In this document: one piece after another, positions 17,519-26,115 of the stretch
Numbering within the stretch: the first letter of the stretch is position 1
Layout: each line of letters begins with the position of its first letter
From: Enterobacter cloacae subsp. cloacae ATCC 13047
GTDB lineage: Bacteria > Pseudomonadota > Gammaproteobacteria > Enterobacterales > Enterobacteriaceae
Direction of reading: 5' to 3'
DNA length: 64,000 nucleotides
NCBI RefSeq assembly: GCF_000025565.1
Contig: NC_014121.1
Location: 2,232,001 to 2,296,000, forward strand
Translations under genes and position numbers: made by a program
The notes under the pieces: model-generated
The model's database searches: none
The model's input: only the letters and a program-made list of their open reading frames with translations
Told to the model about the DNA's origin: nothing

Positions 17519-18577
17519 TCACAGCGTGCCGGCAGCGGCCATTTTCACGAAGCTGTCGTCAAAGCGCAGTTTCACGTTGCTGGCATCGCCCACCGTGACA
17601 TTGCCCGGGAAGCGCATACCGATAAAATCGGCGCTCTGCGCGCCCTCGCCCAGCAGCCCTTTGTCGAAGGAGAACGACGCCACGCGCTGCATGGTTTTCG
17701 CCAGATCCGGCGACGTGACAAACGCCATGTTGTCCTGCGGGGTATAGAACAGATGGGTGGTTTTGAGCTGCGCCTGATACCCGGCGAGATCGGTCCCGGA
17801 GGCGGCGGCCATCGCATTCAGCGCGCTGGCATCCTGCGCTTTCATCAGCCCCATCATCTCGAACCAGGCGCCGGTGAGCGCTTTGCCCAGCGCCGGGTTG
17901 TCTTTCAGGGTCTCGGTGTTGACCACCATCATGTCGATAAGCTCACCCGGTACCTGCGAGGAGCTGAACACTTCGGTGGTGTTTGGCGTGCCTTTGATGA
18001 CGGAAAGCTGCGGGTTCCACGCCACCGCAGCCTGCACACTGGCGGTCCCGAACGCAGAGACGATATCTGCGTCCGAGGTATTCACCACGGTGACGTCTTT
18101 CTCTGCGAGCCCGGCTTTTTCCAGACCGCGCACCAGCAGATAGTGGGACACGGAGAGCTCAGGCAGGTAGACCTTCATCCCTTTCAGATCTTTCAGGGTT
18201 TTGCCCTTACCTTTCATCACTACCCCGTCGTTGCCTTCCGAGTAGCTACCGAGGATCAGCGCCGTGGTGTCCACCCCGCCTGCGGCCGGTATGGTCAGCG
18301 CATCCATATTGGTCATGGTGCAGCCGTCAAACTGCCCTGCGGTGTACTGGTTGATGGATTCGATATAGTCGTTGAGCTGCACAACGTTGATTTTGATGCC
18401 GTATTTGCTGGCCCATTTATCGATGATTTTGCTACTGCTGATGGTGCCCCAGGGCATCCACCCGGCGTAGATGGTCCAGCAGACGTTGAACTCTTTTTTC
18501 ACAGCGGCGAACGTGGGGAGACTGACCAGCATTGCCAGCGACAGTACAAGAGAGCGGAGTAATGGCGTTTTTTTCAT
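17519..18577 (-). CDS. ABC transporter periplasmic substrate-binding protein, probable guanidine importer
   Basis: This 352-aa protein has a Sec signal peptide (MKKTPLLRSLVLSLAMLVSLPTFA, cleavage near residue 25). The mature chain, of the NrtA/SsuA-like periplasmic-binding type, starts VKKEFNVCWTIYAGWMPWGT. It is the first gene of the guanidine operon. Its AGAGGT ribosome binding site lies five bases before the ATG inside a segment complementary to part of the riboswitch aptamer. Homologues are annotated as putative urea-binding proteins; guanidine or a guanidine-containing compound is the more likely ligand given the regulation. Confidence 0.88.
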   Translation of the reverse strand: MKKTPLLRSLVLSLAMLVSLPTFAAVKKEFNVCWTIYAGWMPWGTISSSKIIDKWASKYGIKINVVQLNDYIESINQYTAGQFDGCTMTNMDALTIPAAGGVDTTALILGSYSEGNDGVVMKGKGKTLKDLKGMKVYLPELSVSHYLLVRGLEKAGLAEKDVTVVNTSDADIVSAFGTASVQAAVAWNPQLSVIKGTPNTTEVFSSSQVPGELIDMMVVNTETLKDNPALGKALTGAWFEMMGLMKAQDASALNAMAAASGTDLAGYQAQLKTTHLFYTPQDNMAFVTSPDLAKTMQRVASFSFDKGLLGEGAQSADFIGMRFPGNVTVGDASNVKLRFDDSFVKMAAAGTL

Positions 18578-18581
18578 GCTT

Positions 18582-18591
18582 GACCTCTGAG
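18582..18591 (-). promoter_or_regulatory. Shine-Dalgarno segment complementary to the riboswitch aptamer (expression-platform candidate)
   Basis: On the minus strand the leader reads CTCAGAGGTC here, containing the AGAGGT ribosome binding site of the binding-protein gene. It is the exact 10-nt reverse complement of GACCTCTGAG, which lies inside the aptamer at 18667-18676. In the aptamer that segment is otherwise used in the hairpin ACCTC-TGA-GAGGT. The two pairings exclude each other, which suggests ligand-controlled access to the ribosome binding site. Confidence 0.65.
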
Positions 18592-18627
18592 TGGCACAAA
18601 ATTAGGGGGCAGCGCGACACCGTCTGG

Positions 18628-18730
18628 TGCTGCTGTCTCCCGGGCTTTTGTCCCGCCGTGTAACCTCTCAGAGGTCGCCAGCTCTTGGACCAGCCATTCA
18701 CCGTGGTGAACCGGAACCCTAGCCAGCTAT
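18628..18730 (-). ncRNA. Guanidine-I riboswitch (ykkC, subtype 1)
   Basis: The minus strand carries the conserved ykkC landmarks in order: GCTGGCTAGGGTTCCG, then GGCTGGTCCAAGAGCTGGCGACC, then ACACGGCGGGACAAAAGCCCGGGAGA. Terminal GCTG and CAGC segments can form P1. Guanidine-I riboswitches switch on guanidine carboxylase, DUF1989 and ABC transporter genes when they bind guanidinium, which is exactly the operon downstream. The end points are approximate. No terminator with a T run follows, so control is more likely translational. Confidence 0.94.
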
Positions 18731-18915
18731 TGTTCAAATTGTGGTGTGCTGCCCTTTCACGGTTGATTAAGCAAGGGGTGTGCCAGGATGGTTTTGCTTT
18801 GTTTTTTAGTAGGTTGTGGATTGCTGCGGGTTGGGTTTCACTGTTTTGGGGAGCGGTTTGGGGGATGTGCACTGCGGTGGGGCGTTCTGGGGCGGCGATT
18901 TGAATTGCCGGATAA

Positions 18916-18929
18916 ATTAATGCATTAAT
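18916..18929. promoter_or_regulatory. Perfect 14-bp palindrome upstream of the SIR2 gene
   Basis: ATTAATGCATTAAT is a perfect palindrome ending 29 bases before the SIR2 gene start codon. It lies in a short A+T-rich stretch unlike the flanking sequence. It could be an operator or part of the promoter; no regulator is encoded next to it. Confidence 0.4.
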
Positions 18930-18958
18930 AATATTTCTGCGTGGACGAAGGAAAAACG

Positions 18959-20917
18959 ATGGAGATGGACGACTGGTGGTTTGGCTGGAAGGGTTTCACT
19001 CCCGAACGCCCCTGTCCTGGCAAAGTTGTGTTGATGGTTGGCGCGGGGATCTCCATTGATTCCCCTTCACGGCTCCCAGGAGGATACGAACTCACGGAAG
19101 CCCTGCTTGACCACTTGCTTGACAGCAACGCGGCTGACGAAATTAAAACGGTATTTGGTCAATGTGAGCAGTGGATGGGGCGAAGCCTGCCACGTCTGGA
19201 GCATGTTCTTGATAAAGCGTTTGAACCTTCAACCATTGAAGGCGTCGAGCGTAGCGGTGCCGCCCGGGAACTGCTGCGTATCTTTTCCCAACGTCCCCCA
19301 AATGCGAATCATCATCTGATTGCCGATTACCTGATTAAGCACCGTGGCTGGTGTATCACCACTAATTTTGATGACTGTATCGAGCAGGCTGGTTGTCATC
19401 AGATCCCTGTGCATGTGATTGACCCCGCGACCAAAACCCTGGACATCCTGCACCGGGAATACGGTGAAGACTGGGGTATCATCAAAGTGCACGGCACAAT
19501 TGAACACGGCTGTACAGGACTTGGCGCAACACTTGCCGACCTGGAGCATGGGCTACCCGAAGCCTTCAAAATACGCCTCGAACAGGTAACAAATCAGGCC
19601 GATTTAATGGTTGTCGCAGGCTACAGTGGTACCGACCATTTCGACATTAATCACTGGATCCGCGATCGCTGGAATGGGAAGCGCTCGACGCGATTAGTCT
19701 GGATTGACCACCGCCCCAGCGTTGAAGAAGAGTTCTGGCGACTCAAAGAACATGAAAATCGCGAGCCGAGAGTCTACTGGCAATACGCTTTCGGCGGTAT
19801 GAAGATTCAGCACGGACCCACGTTAGCATTACTGTCATCCCTGCTGGGGACCCCTCGTAAAACGGTTAAAGATACCGAAGAGAATGGCGACTGGTGGCGT
19901 ACGGCCCTGGCAGATTATTACTCCCCTACCAAGAAAGAAAAGTACCTTACCGGCACTCGTCTGGCCAGCTCTATCGGTCTTGGCCAACTAGCCGAGGAAC
20001 AGCTCCGTTATTTGAAACGCCAACTGGAAGACGACGATATGTTGGTGCCTTTCGAAGCAGAGATTTACTACTCCCGTGGGTTTATTGCCGGGGCGTTATG
20101 GTTACAAAACTATCTAAAATCATCGCACGAAAAAAACAGAAAAGTGAACAGCACCGCCCTGATCCGAGCTGAAGGAAAACCTGTAAAAGCGCTTCTGTTT
20201 TATTTTGTGCGGTGGTTAAAAAGCTCACGCAGACTCTCACTTGATGAGCAAATAGACGCGTTTGCCTGTCTGCTTGATATCCACGAGCGGAGGCAACAAT
20301 GGCGACTCTGGCAAAGTAAACCGTTTCGACGTCTGGGCGAAAAGGGATGTAGCGTATTCCGGCGGTATTACATGAAGCTTGAGAACAATAAATTGCCGCT
20401 GTATCTGCATGGAAGGATGCAAATGCAGTCCATTCGCCTGGGCACGCTGTTTTACGATGAAGAGGCTTTTTCCTTTGGCGATGTCTGGAATTTACTCTAC
20501 CGCGAGAATAGTCCGCCGAGTTTTTTTACCCCGTACGGTCCTGCAATCCCAGGTTTTTATCTGATTGAACGCAGCACTGCGCGTGAAGAAGACCGCATTG
20601 CCGACCTGGTGCTGGCGAATATTAATTACGTCAATACCCTCCTTTCCGCTCTGCGGCGTCGCTGGCCTAAGGGTAGCGAAAGTGTATTTAAGGAAAGACA
20701 GCGAAGAGATGGATATGTTGATTCAGGAGACTATGCGGTGACGTATATCGTGCAGCTGTTAAACGATAGCTCGCAGATGGTTAGTGCTTTGAATGCACCG
20801 CATTTACACATCCTGATTGCCAGAGCCTGGATCAGGGCGGACAGTATTTTAGGCGGTATCGAATACTGGAAACAGCAGCGGCTTTATCTCGGCAGTCCGC
20901 GTTCGCTAACGACATAA
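18959..20917 (+). CDS. SIR2-domain protein, probable NAD+-consuming defence protein (single gene)
   Basis: The 652-aa protein starts at an ATG six bases after GAAGGA; a GTG 18 nt upstream is less likely. Residues 20-260 form a SIR2-like NAD-binding domain: GAGIS at 28-32, TTNFDD with N136, KVHGT with H178 as the expected catalytic pair, and GYSGTD at 221-226. The remaining 390 residues are charged and look helical, and I recognise no domain in them. SIR2 domains of this type degrade NAD+ in several antiphage systems (for example Thoeris and DSR). No partner gene is next to it: the riboswitch operon is divergent and the downstream gene is opposite in strand. Function is inferred from the domain only. 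Confidence 0.82.
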   Translation: MEMDDWWFGWKGFTPERPCPGKVVLMVGAGISIDSPSRLPGGYELTEALLDHLLDSNAADEIKTVFGQCEQWMGRSLPRLEHVLDKAFEPSTIEGVERSGAARELLRIFSQRPPNANHHLIADYLIKHRGWCITTNFDDCIEQAGCHQIPVHVIDPATKTLDILHREYGEDWGIIKVHGTIEHGCTGLGATLADLEHGLPEAFKIRLEQVTNQADLMVVAGYSGTDHFDINHWIRDRWNGKRSTRLVWIDHRPSVEEEFWRLKEHENREPRVYWQYAFGGMKIQHGPTLALLSSLLGTPRKTVKDTEENGDWWRTALADYYSPTKKEKYLTGTRLASSIGLGQLAEEQLRYLKRQLEDDDMLVPFEAEIYYSRGFIAGALWLQNYLKSSHEKNRKVNSTALIRAEGKPVKALLFYFVRWLKSSRRLSLDEQIDAFACLLDIHERRQQWRLWQSKPFRRLGEKGCSVFRRYYMKLENNKLPLYLHGRMQMQSIRLGTLFYDEEAFSFGDVWNLLYRENSPPSFFTPYGPAIPGFYLIERSTAREEDRIADLVLANINYVNTLLSALRRRWPKGSESVFKERQRRDGYVDSGDYAVTYIVQLLNDSSQMVSALNAPHLHILIARAWIRADSILGGIEYWKQQRLYLGSPRSLTT

Positions 20918-20945
20918 AGAGGCGGTATTACACCTGACCTCTTTT
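20916..20945 (+). terminator. Terminator after the SIR2 gene
   Basis: AAAGAGG (20916-20922) pairs with CCTCTTT (20938-20944), followed by one more T. The stem starts inside the stop codon region. It is moderately convincing as a Rho-independent terminator. Confidence 0.5.
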
Positions 20946-21000
20946 GCTGCAAAGCGGACAGAGGGTGCCCAGTCCCCCATCACTCAAGGATGTTGCAACG

Positions 21001-22188
21001 TTAAAATTGATAGCTGTAATTGACACTCGCAAACCACAGGTGCGGATCGTCATAGCTTCCTCTTAGGTATTCTGGCGACTGGACGCGGGAAGACTGCATG
21101 TGTAAGTACGATAAGGCGAACCCAATATTGCTTTGCGGTGTTATTTGATACTGCGCACCGGTCGCAAAACGCCACTCATCGCCGGTAGGTAATGAAAGCG
21201 CAACATCATTTTGTGACTCATAGACCGTACTGTCGAACGCCACCCCGGCATTGATTCGCCACTGTTCTGTTGGACGATATTGCAACCCAAGCGCGGCATG
21301 CCAGGAGTCTTTGAGGCGATTTTTATGAGCGGTTTGCTGTCCGGCAACCGTAATCTGTGGACTCCCAAACTGACTCCAGTCCTGCCATCCAAGGTCACCC
21401 ATTATTGACCACGTTTGGGATATATCATGCACCAGGCTAAACATGATTTGTTGAGGCGCCCTGACCTGCGCAGAAATCGGGAGTTCATATTCCACGTTGG
21501 GTAAATTCGGGAAACGGGCTTTCGCATCAATATTAAAATCATAGTCCGCTTTACTGTTCCAGGTGATACCCGCACGCGTTTGATCGGTAAGCGCCATTAA
21601 TAACCCCAGACGGTAGCTCATTACCCAGTCATTATCTTTCTCTTTTACGTCGTTATCGTCGACATTACGCGTTAGCGAAAGGAATCCATAATTTACGTTA
21701 ACGGATCCCCCCACGGAAACACGGTCGCTGAGCTTATAAGCCAGGGACGGGCTTAATGTCATTGCAACCATTGTACTTTTTTTAATAAGGCGATCGCCGG
21801 CCCAGTTACCAAAATCAATTCCCAGACCATAATTGCCATATAAACCTACACCGGCATATAGTCTGTCATTGACTTTTTGCGAATAAAAGGCGCTTGCATT
21901 AGGGAATAAATTCATCACATTACCGGGACTTTTGTGACCAGACGCATTATCCAGGTCATAGGAAATATCACCATCCATGGCCTGTAAACCCCCGGTAAAC
22001 ATATGATCGGGAAGCCGCGTCATGCCCGCCGGGTTGGTCACGATTGTGGACGCGTCCTGAGCACGTGCAGCCTGGCCCGCACCGGCAAGCGCGGCATCTT
22101 CGGTTCCAATCTCATAGAAATAGAGTGCGCTGGCCTGCGTTGCGGGTGAAAGAAACGTTATCAAATAAAACAACGCCGTTTTTCTCAT
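21001..22188 (-). CDS. Outer-membrane FadL/OmpP1/TodX-family transporter
   Basis: This 395-aa protein has a signal peptide (MRKTALFYLITFLSPATQASA) and a mature start LYFYEIGTEDAALAGAGQAARAQDAS. The NPAGM motif of the OmpP1/FadL family follows, with many alternating beta-strand segments and a terminal aromatic residue (SVNYSYQF). Family members are 14-strand barrels that take up hydrophobic compounds such as fatty acids or aromatic hydrocarbons. It is divergent from two tandem secreted DUF1254 proteins, with about 400 nt between. It is not FadL itself, being shorter and lower in similarity. The substrate is unknown. Confidence 0.87.
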   Translation of the reverse strand: MRKTALFYLITFLSPATQASALYFYEIGTEDAALAGAGQAARAQDASTIVTNPAGMTRLPDHMFTGGLQAMDGDISYDLDNASGHKSPGNVMNLFPNASAFYSQKVNDRLYAGVGLYGNYGLGIDFGNWAGDRLIKKSTMVAMTLSPSLAYKLSDRVSVGGSVNVNYGFLSLTRNVDDNDVKEKDNDWVMSYRLGLLMALTDQTRAGITWNSKADYDFNIDAKARFPNLPNVEYELPISAQVRAPQQIMFSLVHDISQTWSIMGDLGWQDWSQFGSPQITVAGQQTAHKNRLKDSWHAALGLQYRPTEQWRINAGVAFDSTVYESQNDVALSLPTGDEWRFATGAQYQITPQSNIGFALSYLHMQSSRVQSPEYLRGSYDDPHLWFASVNYSYQF

Positions 22189-22591
22189 ATGCTATTTTCC
22201 TGTTATCGAATGATAATTTTACTTCCGCGTTCTTTTTTGCCATCACCCTGCTACCGTCAGGCTGTATTACCCTTTTTAACGACGTGGTATATACATTAAA
22301 TACACAGCAACGTTCCGCACTCTCATTATTTTTCAGGCAGACGCAATCCTGTTGAGCATAGACCAGCCTTCCCGTTCCGCAATGTCGCATAACGTTACCC
22401 TGCCTGGAGAAAAAAAGAAAACCCGATCGTTGCGTAAATTTATTATTAAACAACTCTTAAGGTTACATTTTTGAAAAGTTAACTATTCTTAAATGGCATT
22501 TGACATGTATCAGTGCCAGACGAGGATGTGCTTAAGCGTTTCAAAGGCATATGCCGCTGGTTTCTTCTGCTCACTCAATCAGGAAACGCTT
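22189..22591. other. Divergent intergenic region between the FadL-like gene and the DUF1254 pair
   Basis: About 400 A+T-rich bases with no convincing gene. Both flanking transcripts must start here. I see no clear operator or repeat. The short reading frames that cross it lack ribosome binding sites. An in-frame extension of the downstream gene to 22493 has no signal-peptide character and was not used. Confidence 0.5.
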
Positions 22592-24070
22592 ATGAAGGTT
22601 CATGTGATAGCCTCTGCAGTTTTGCTGGCATTGACTTTTTCCCACCACGCTGTTGCTGCCGATGCCCCGCTCTCTCCATTGATGAAACAACTGAATAACG
22701 GCAACTGGCTGGCTCAGGACGAGGCACAATCGCTCAGCGATGAACTGTATTATCAGGACGCTATCCAGGCCTACATTCAAACCCTGCCCCTTCTGAACAC
22801 CATTGGGCTACGCGACGGTTCTGAAGCGGCGTTTGGTAAAGGCTATAACGTTCTCCCTATCTGGAAAGAGCGCATGGATAGCCGGGCGGTGGTTCCAACG
22901 CCAAACGGAGATGTCATCTATTCGATGAGTTACCTTGATCTGAAAGAAACGGGCCCATTGGTGATTAAAGCCCCGGCGAACGTCATCGGTATGTTTACCG
23001 ATTTCTTCCAGAAAACCATTACCGATGTGGGTGCCATCGGCCCGGATCGGGCTCGCGGTGGGCTGTATCTGTTATTACCCCCTGATTATGAGGGCCCTGT
23101 GCCGCAGGGTTATTACGCCTTTAAATCATCGACTTACAATGTGTTTCTCTTCTTCAGAACCATTATGGGCAAAGGCGACGGTAAACCTGACCCCATCCCG
23201 GCGGTTAAAAATGCCGAAACGACGCGCATTTATCCCCTCTGGGATGTTGAGAAAGACGTGAAGCCGATGCAGTTCCCGGATGCCAGCGGTAAACGCGTCA
23301 ATATGATGTATCCAACCGATGCCAGTTATTGGCAAAAGCTGAAAGCCTTCGTGGATTATGAGCCGTTAACAGCGATTCCAGAGGAAACGCGTAGCGCGTT
23401 GTTAAGCATCGGGATTGTTAAAGGAAAGCCATTCGCCCCAACGGCGAAGCAGCAGGAAATGCTCAACAAAGCGGTTACGACTGCGCCGCGAATGATACTG
23501 GCTCGCCGACAGGTGGGGCGTGACGATCAGCGTCAGCTCTACTACAAAGACCGCCAGTGGGAGAACTCCTGGGCGGGGGCAACCGCAGAGTGGATGCAGT
23601 ACGGAACGCTGGATGCCAACCAACGTGCGGCTTTCTTCCAGATCGCCTATTCCAGCGCCGCAGCTATGGTCATGCATACAACCGGTGCCGGCTCAAAATA
23701 TCCCTATGCGGTAAAAGATAATACCGGCAAGTTCCTTGATGGAAGCAACACCTATAAGTTGCATTTACCACCGAATCCACCCGCTGCGCTGTTCTGGGCG
23801 GTCACCGCCTACAATATTACCGACGGTACCATGCCTGAAACGGACCAGTTGTTACCTTCTACAAACGGCTACTACAACATCCCGAAAAACAGCGACGGTT
23901 CCATTGATCTCTGGTTCGGCCCGAACAAGCCGGATGGCGTAGACGATGCCGCTTTTATCAAAACCGTGCCTAATCGTAATTTCCTTGTGGCGTTGCGTCT
24001 CTACGGCACAGAAGACGGTTTTTACGATCAAACCTGGGTACCAGACGATCTGGTTCAGACAAACAAATAA
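22592..24070 (+). CDS. Secreted DUF1254/DUF1214 protein (first of a tandem pair)
   Basis: This 492-aa protein starts MKVHVIASAVLLALTFSHHAVAA, a Sec signal with cleavage near residue 23; AGGAAACGCTT precedes the ATG. The N-terminal half has the DUF1254 pattern, with TPNGDVIYSMSYLDLKETGPLVI. The C-terminal half has the DUF1214 pattern, with WAVTAYNITDGTMPETDQLLPS. Family members are periplasmic or envelope proteins without an agreed function. It is 10 nt from a paralogue downstream and divergent from a FadL-type porin, so the three may form one uptake or modification unit. I cannot name a substrate. Confidence 0.85.
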   Translation: MKVHVIASAVLLALTFSHHAVAADAPLSPLMKQLNNGNWLAQDEAQSLSDELYYQDAIQAYIQTLPLLNTIGLRDGSEAAFGKGYNVLPIWKERMDSRAVVPTPNGDVIYSMSYLDLKETGPLVIKAPANVIGMFTDFFQKTITDVGAIGPDRARGGLYLLLPPDYEGPVPQGYYAFKSSTYNVFLFFRTIMGKGDGKPDPIPAVKNAETTRIYPLWDVEKDVKPMQFPDASGKRVNMMYPTDASYWQKLKAFVDYEPLTAIPEETRSALLSIGIVKGKPFAPTAKQQEMLNKAVTTAPRMILARRQVGRDDQRQLYYKDRQWENSWAGATAEWMQYGTLDANQRAAFFQIAYSSAAAMVMHTTGAGSKYPYAVKDNTGKFLDGSNTYKLHLPPNPPAALFWAVTAYNITDGTMPETDQLLPSTNGYYNIPKNSDGSIDLWFGPNKPDGVDDAAFIKTVPNRNFLVALRLYGTEDGFYDQTWVPDDLVQTNK

Positions 24071-24080
24071 GGACCTTACG

Positions 24081-25547
24081 ATGAGTAAATTAAAAACACT
24101 GGCACTTTTTACTGCCCTGGCCCTGAGTGCCAACGTTTTTGCCGAGAGCGCACCACTCACTATTCAGCATCCCACGCGTTTCGATCAGCTTAATCAACCC
24201 TCTTTAGACGTGCAGATGCCAGAGGCCTACGTGAAGGCAATAGCGCAGCAGGCTTATATCTGGGGCTGGCCGATGGTCAATCAGTTCAACCGACGCGCGA
24301 CAATTACGAAGGCGCCCGAGCCCGCATTGAATGGCGGTATGGTGCCGGTTGCACCAATGGGGCAGCTCAGTATGCTGACGGATTACATCAAGCCTGAAGA
24401 AACCTTCGTAACCTGTCCGAATCAGGACGTGGCTTACGGTCTGGGCTTCTTTGAGTTGGATAAAGAACCGGTTGTGCTACAGGTGCCAGACTTTGGCGAC
24501 CGCTTCTGGGTTTACGCCATTTATGATGCACGAACCGATCAAATTGGTAACGTCGGTAAGCCCTATGGCACTAAACCTGGCTTTTATTTGTTAGTCGGAC
24601 CTGACTGGAAAGGCGAAACGCCGAAAGGCATTAACGGCATCATCCGCTCTTCAACGGAAATGGCAAACGTGATACCGCGTATCCAGATGGATGACACGGC
24701 CGAAGACAGAGCGGCGATTCAGGCACCGATCAAAGAGGTCATGACTTATCCGTTAAGTCAGTTTGACGGCAAAATGAAAACCTACGACTATTCGAAATTA
24801 CCGTCTATCGGTGAAAAAGCCGATCCCAACGCAGGTGAAACGAAGTGGGTTATACCCGAAAAGTTCTTCGATCAGCTTGAGAATGTGTTGAATAAAGTGC
24901 CACCGTTACCGGGTGAAGAAGCCATGTACGCCCAATACCGTCACCTTGTCGAAATGGGTAAGAAAAACCCTGAAATCCGCAAGTGGATGGATGAAACAGC
25001 AGTCGAGACGGATAAAACGGTTATCGCCGAGTTTTTCAAATGGAAACATAACGGTGTACCGGCGGGTAATGGCTGGAACCGCTCAAAAAATAACGCTGAA
25101 TTTGGGGTCGATTATTACAACCGGACCGGCACTTCAAAATCGAATATGTTCGATAATAAGCCGAACGAAACGCAATATTTCTACACGGATAATGACGCTG
25201 CCGGTGCCCAGCTCTCTGGTGCACATAACTACACCGTCACCTTCCCGAAAGGTCAGCTTCCGCCAGTGAAAGGCTTCTGGTCTTTAACCCTCTATAACAG
25301 TAAACACCTTTTCAGCCCTAACGAACTGAATCGCTACTCGCTGGGGACAAAAAATAAAAATCTGAAATTTAATGATGACGGCTCTCTGACGCTGTATGTG
25401 AGCAAAAACCGGCCTTCAGAGGATAAACTCAATAACTGGTTACCTGCACCAGACGGTACATTCTCACTGTACATTCGAGCGTACTGGGGCGAACAAGCCA
25501 TTCTGGATGGCACCTGGCAACCGCCTAAAATTGAAACCACGAATTGA
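24081..25547 (+). CDS. Secreted DUF1254/DUF1214 protein (second of a tandem pair)
   Basis: The 488-aa protein starts MSKLKTLALFTALALSANVFAES, a clear signal peptide, just after AAGGACCTTACG. It shares the DUF1254 (around TCPNQDVAYGLGFFELDKEPVVLQVPD) and DUF1214 (GFWSLTLYNSKHLFSPN) architecture with the gene upstream. The sequence has diverged and it carries an insert with GWNRSKNNAEFGVDYYNRT. The two are not recent duplicates. It is the last gene of the pair, with a terminator 16 nt after the stop. Confidence 0.85.
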   Translation: MSKLKTLALFTALALSANVFAESAPLTIQHPTRFDQLNQPSLDVQMPEAYVKAIAQQAYIWGWPMVNQFNRRATITKAPEPALNGGMVPVAPMGQLSMLTDYIKPEETFVTCPNQDVAYGLGFFELDKEPVVLQVPDFGDRFWVYAIYDARTDQIGNVGKPYGTKPGFYLLVGPDWKGETPKGINGIIRSSTEMANVIPRIQMDDTAEDRAAIQAPIKEVMTYPLSQFDGKMKTYDYSKLPSIGEKADPNAGETKWVIPEKFFDQLENVLNKVPPLPGEEAMYAQYRHLVEMGKKNPEIRKWMDETAVETDKTVIAEFFKWKHNGVPAGNGWNRSKNNAEFGVDYYNRTGTSKSNMFDNKPNETQYFYTDNDAAGAQLSGAHNYTVTFPKGQLPPVKGFWSLTLYNSKHLFSPNELNRYSLGTKNKNLKFNDDGSLTLYVSKNRPSEDKLNNWLPAPDGTFSLYIRAYWGEQAILDGTWQPPKIETTN

Positions 25548-25563
25548 TCGCAATGACATCGAC

Positions 25564-25590
25564 AAAGGGGCTCATCGGAGCCCCTTTATC
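25564..25590 (+). terminator. Rho-independent terminator after the DUF1254 pair
   Basis: AAAGGGGCTC-ATCG-GAGCCCCTTT is a perfect 10-bp stem followed by ATCCTTTCTTT. It closes the two-gene unit. Confidence 0.8.
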
Positions 25591-25818
25591 CTTTCTTTAA
25601 GCGGCTAATGATCTTTTGCTGTACACAACGAGCTGGCATCTTCAGGCTGCGCAGCGGAGAATTGTGGTTGTTTGTGGCTTAGCTGAGTTTAATGGCAAAG
25701 ATTCCGGATAACGGTGGTTCGTTTCAGATAGACAGAAACCGTTTTGGCTGGAATGCATGAATGTTGCTCAGTATGATTGCGGGCAGCATCGCCAGTTAAG
25801 ATTTGCTGAGAGGACAAT

Positions 25819-26115
25819 ATGGATGTTACTGAAGAGGCTTTGTTGAGTTCTGGCTTTACGCGATCTGACTTGCAGAAGATTAAGAACAACATTGAAAGCT
25901 ATGGTGGAACATTGGGGGAAGCGATTCAGGATCTGGCTAATCGATTCAGGGTTGTTTTATGGATAACATCATCTTGCCTGATGGTTTTTATCATTCTTGT
26001 GTTGTTTTCATCGAAAGAAAATATAATTAGCGGTGGAATATCAATACTCATCACTGTCTTCATCGTTACATTTATTCAGCCGCCAGTGTTGTCTTACAAA
26101 TCCTGGCAGTTCTGA
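25819..26115 (+). CDS. Small membrane protein of unknown function
   Basis: This 98-aa protein has a soluble N-terminus (MDVTEEALLSSGFTRSDLQK) and two adjacent hydrophobic segments (about 45-65 and 72-90). GAGAGGACAAT gives a good ribosome binding site. I recognise no family. The region is A+T-rich and lies in the accessory block, near the RES-domain gene but separated from it by about 650 nt. A small accessory or immunity protein would fit, but nothing in the sequence proves it. Confidence 0.55.
   Translation: MDVTEEALLSSGFTRSDLQKIKNNIESYGGTLGEAIQDLANRFRVVLWITSSCLMVFIILVLFSSKENIISGGISILITVFIVTFIQPPVLSYKSWQF

Noticed and set aside
22112-22453. 113-codon minus-strand frame in the FadL-like promoter region
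   Set aside because: Overlaps the start of the porin gene in another frame, and has no signal or motif; composition is that of non-coding A+T-rich DNA.
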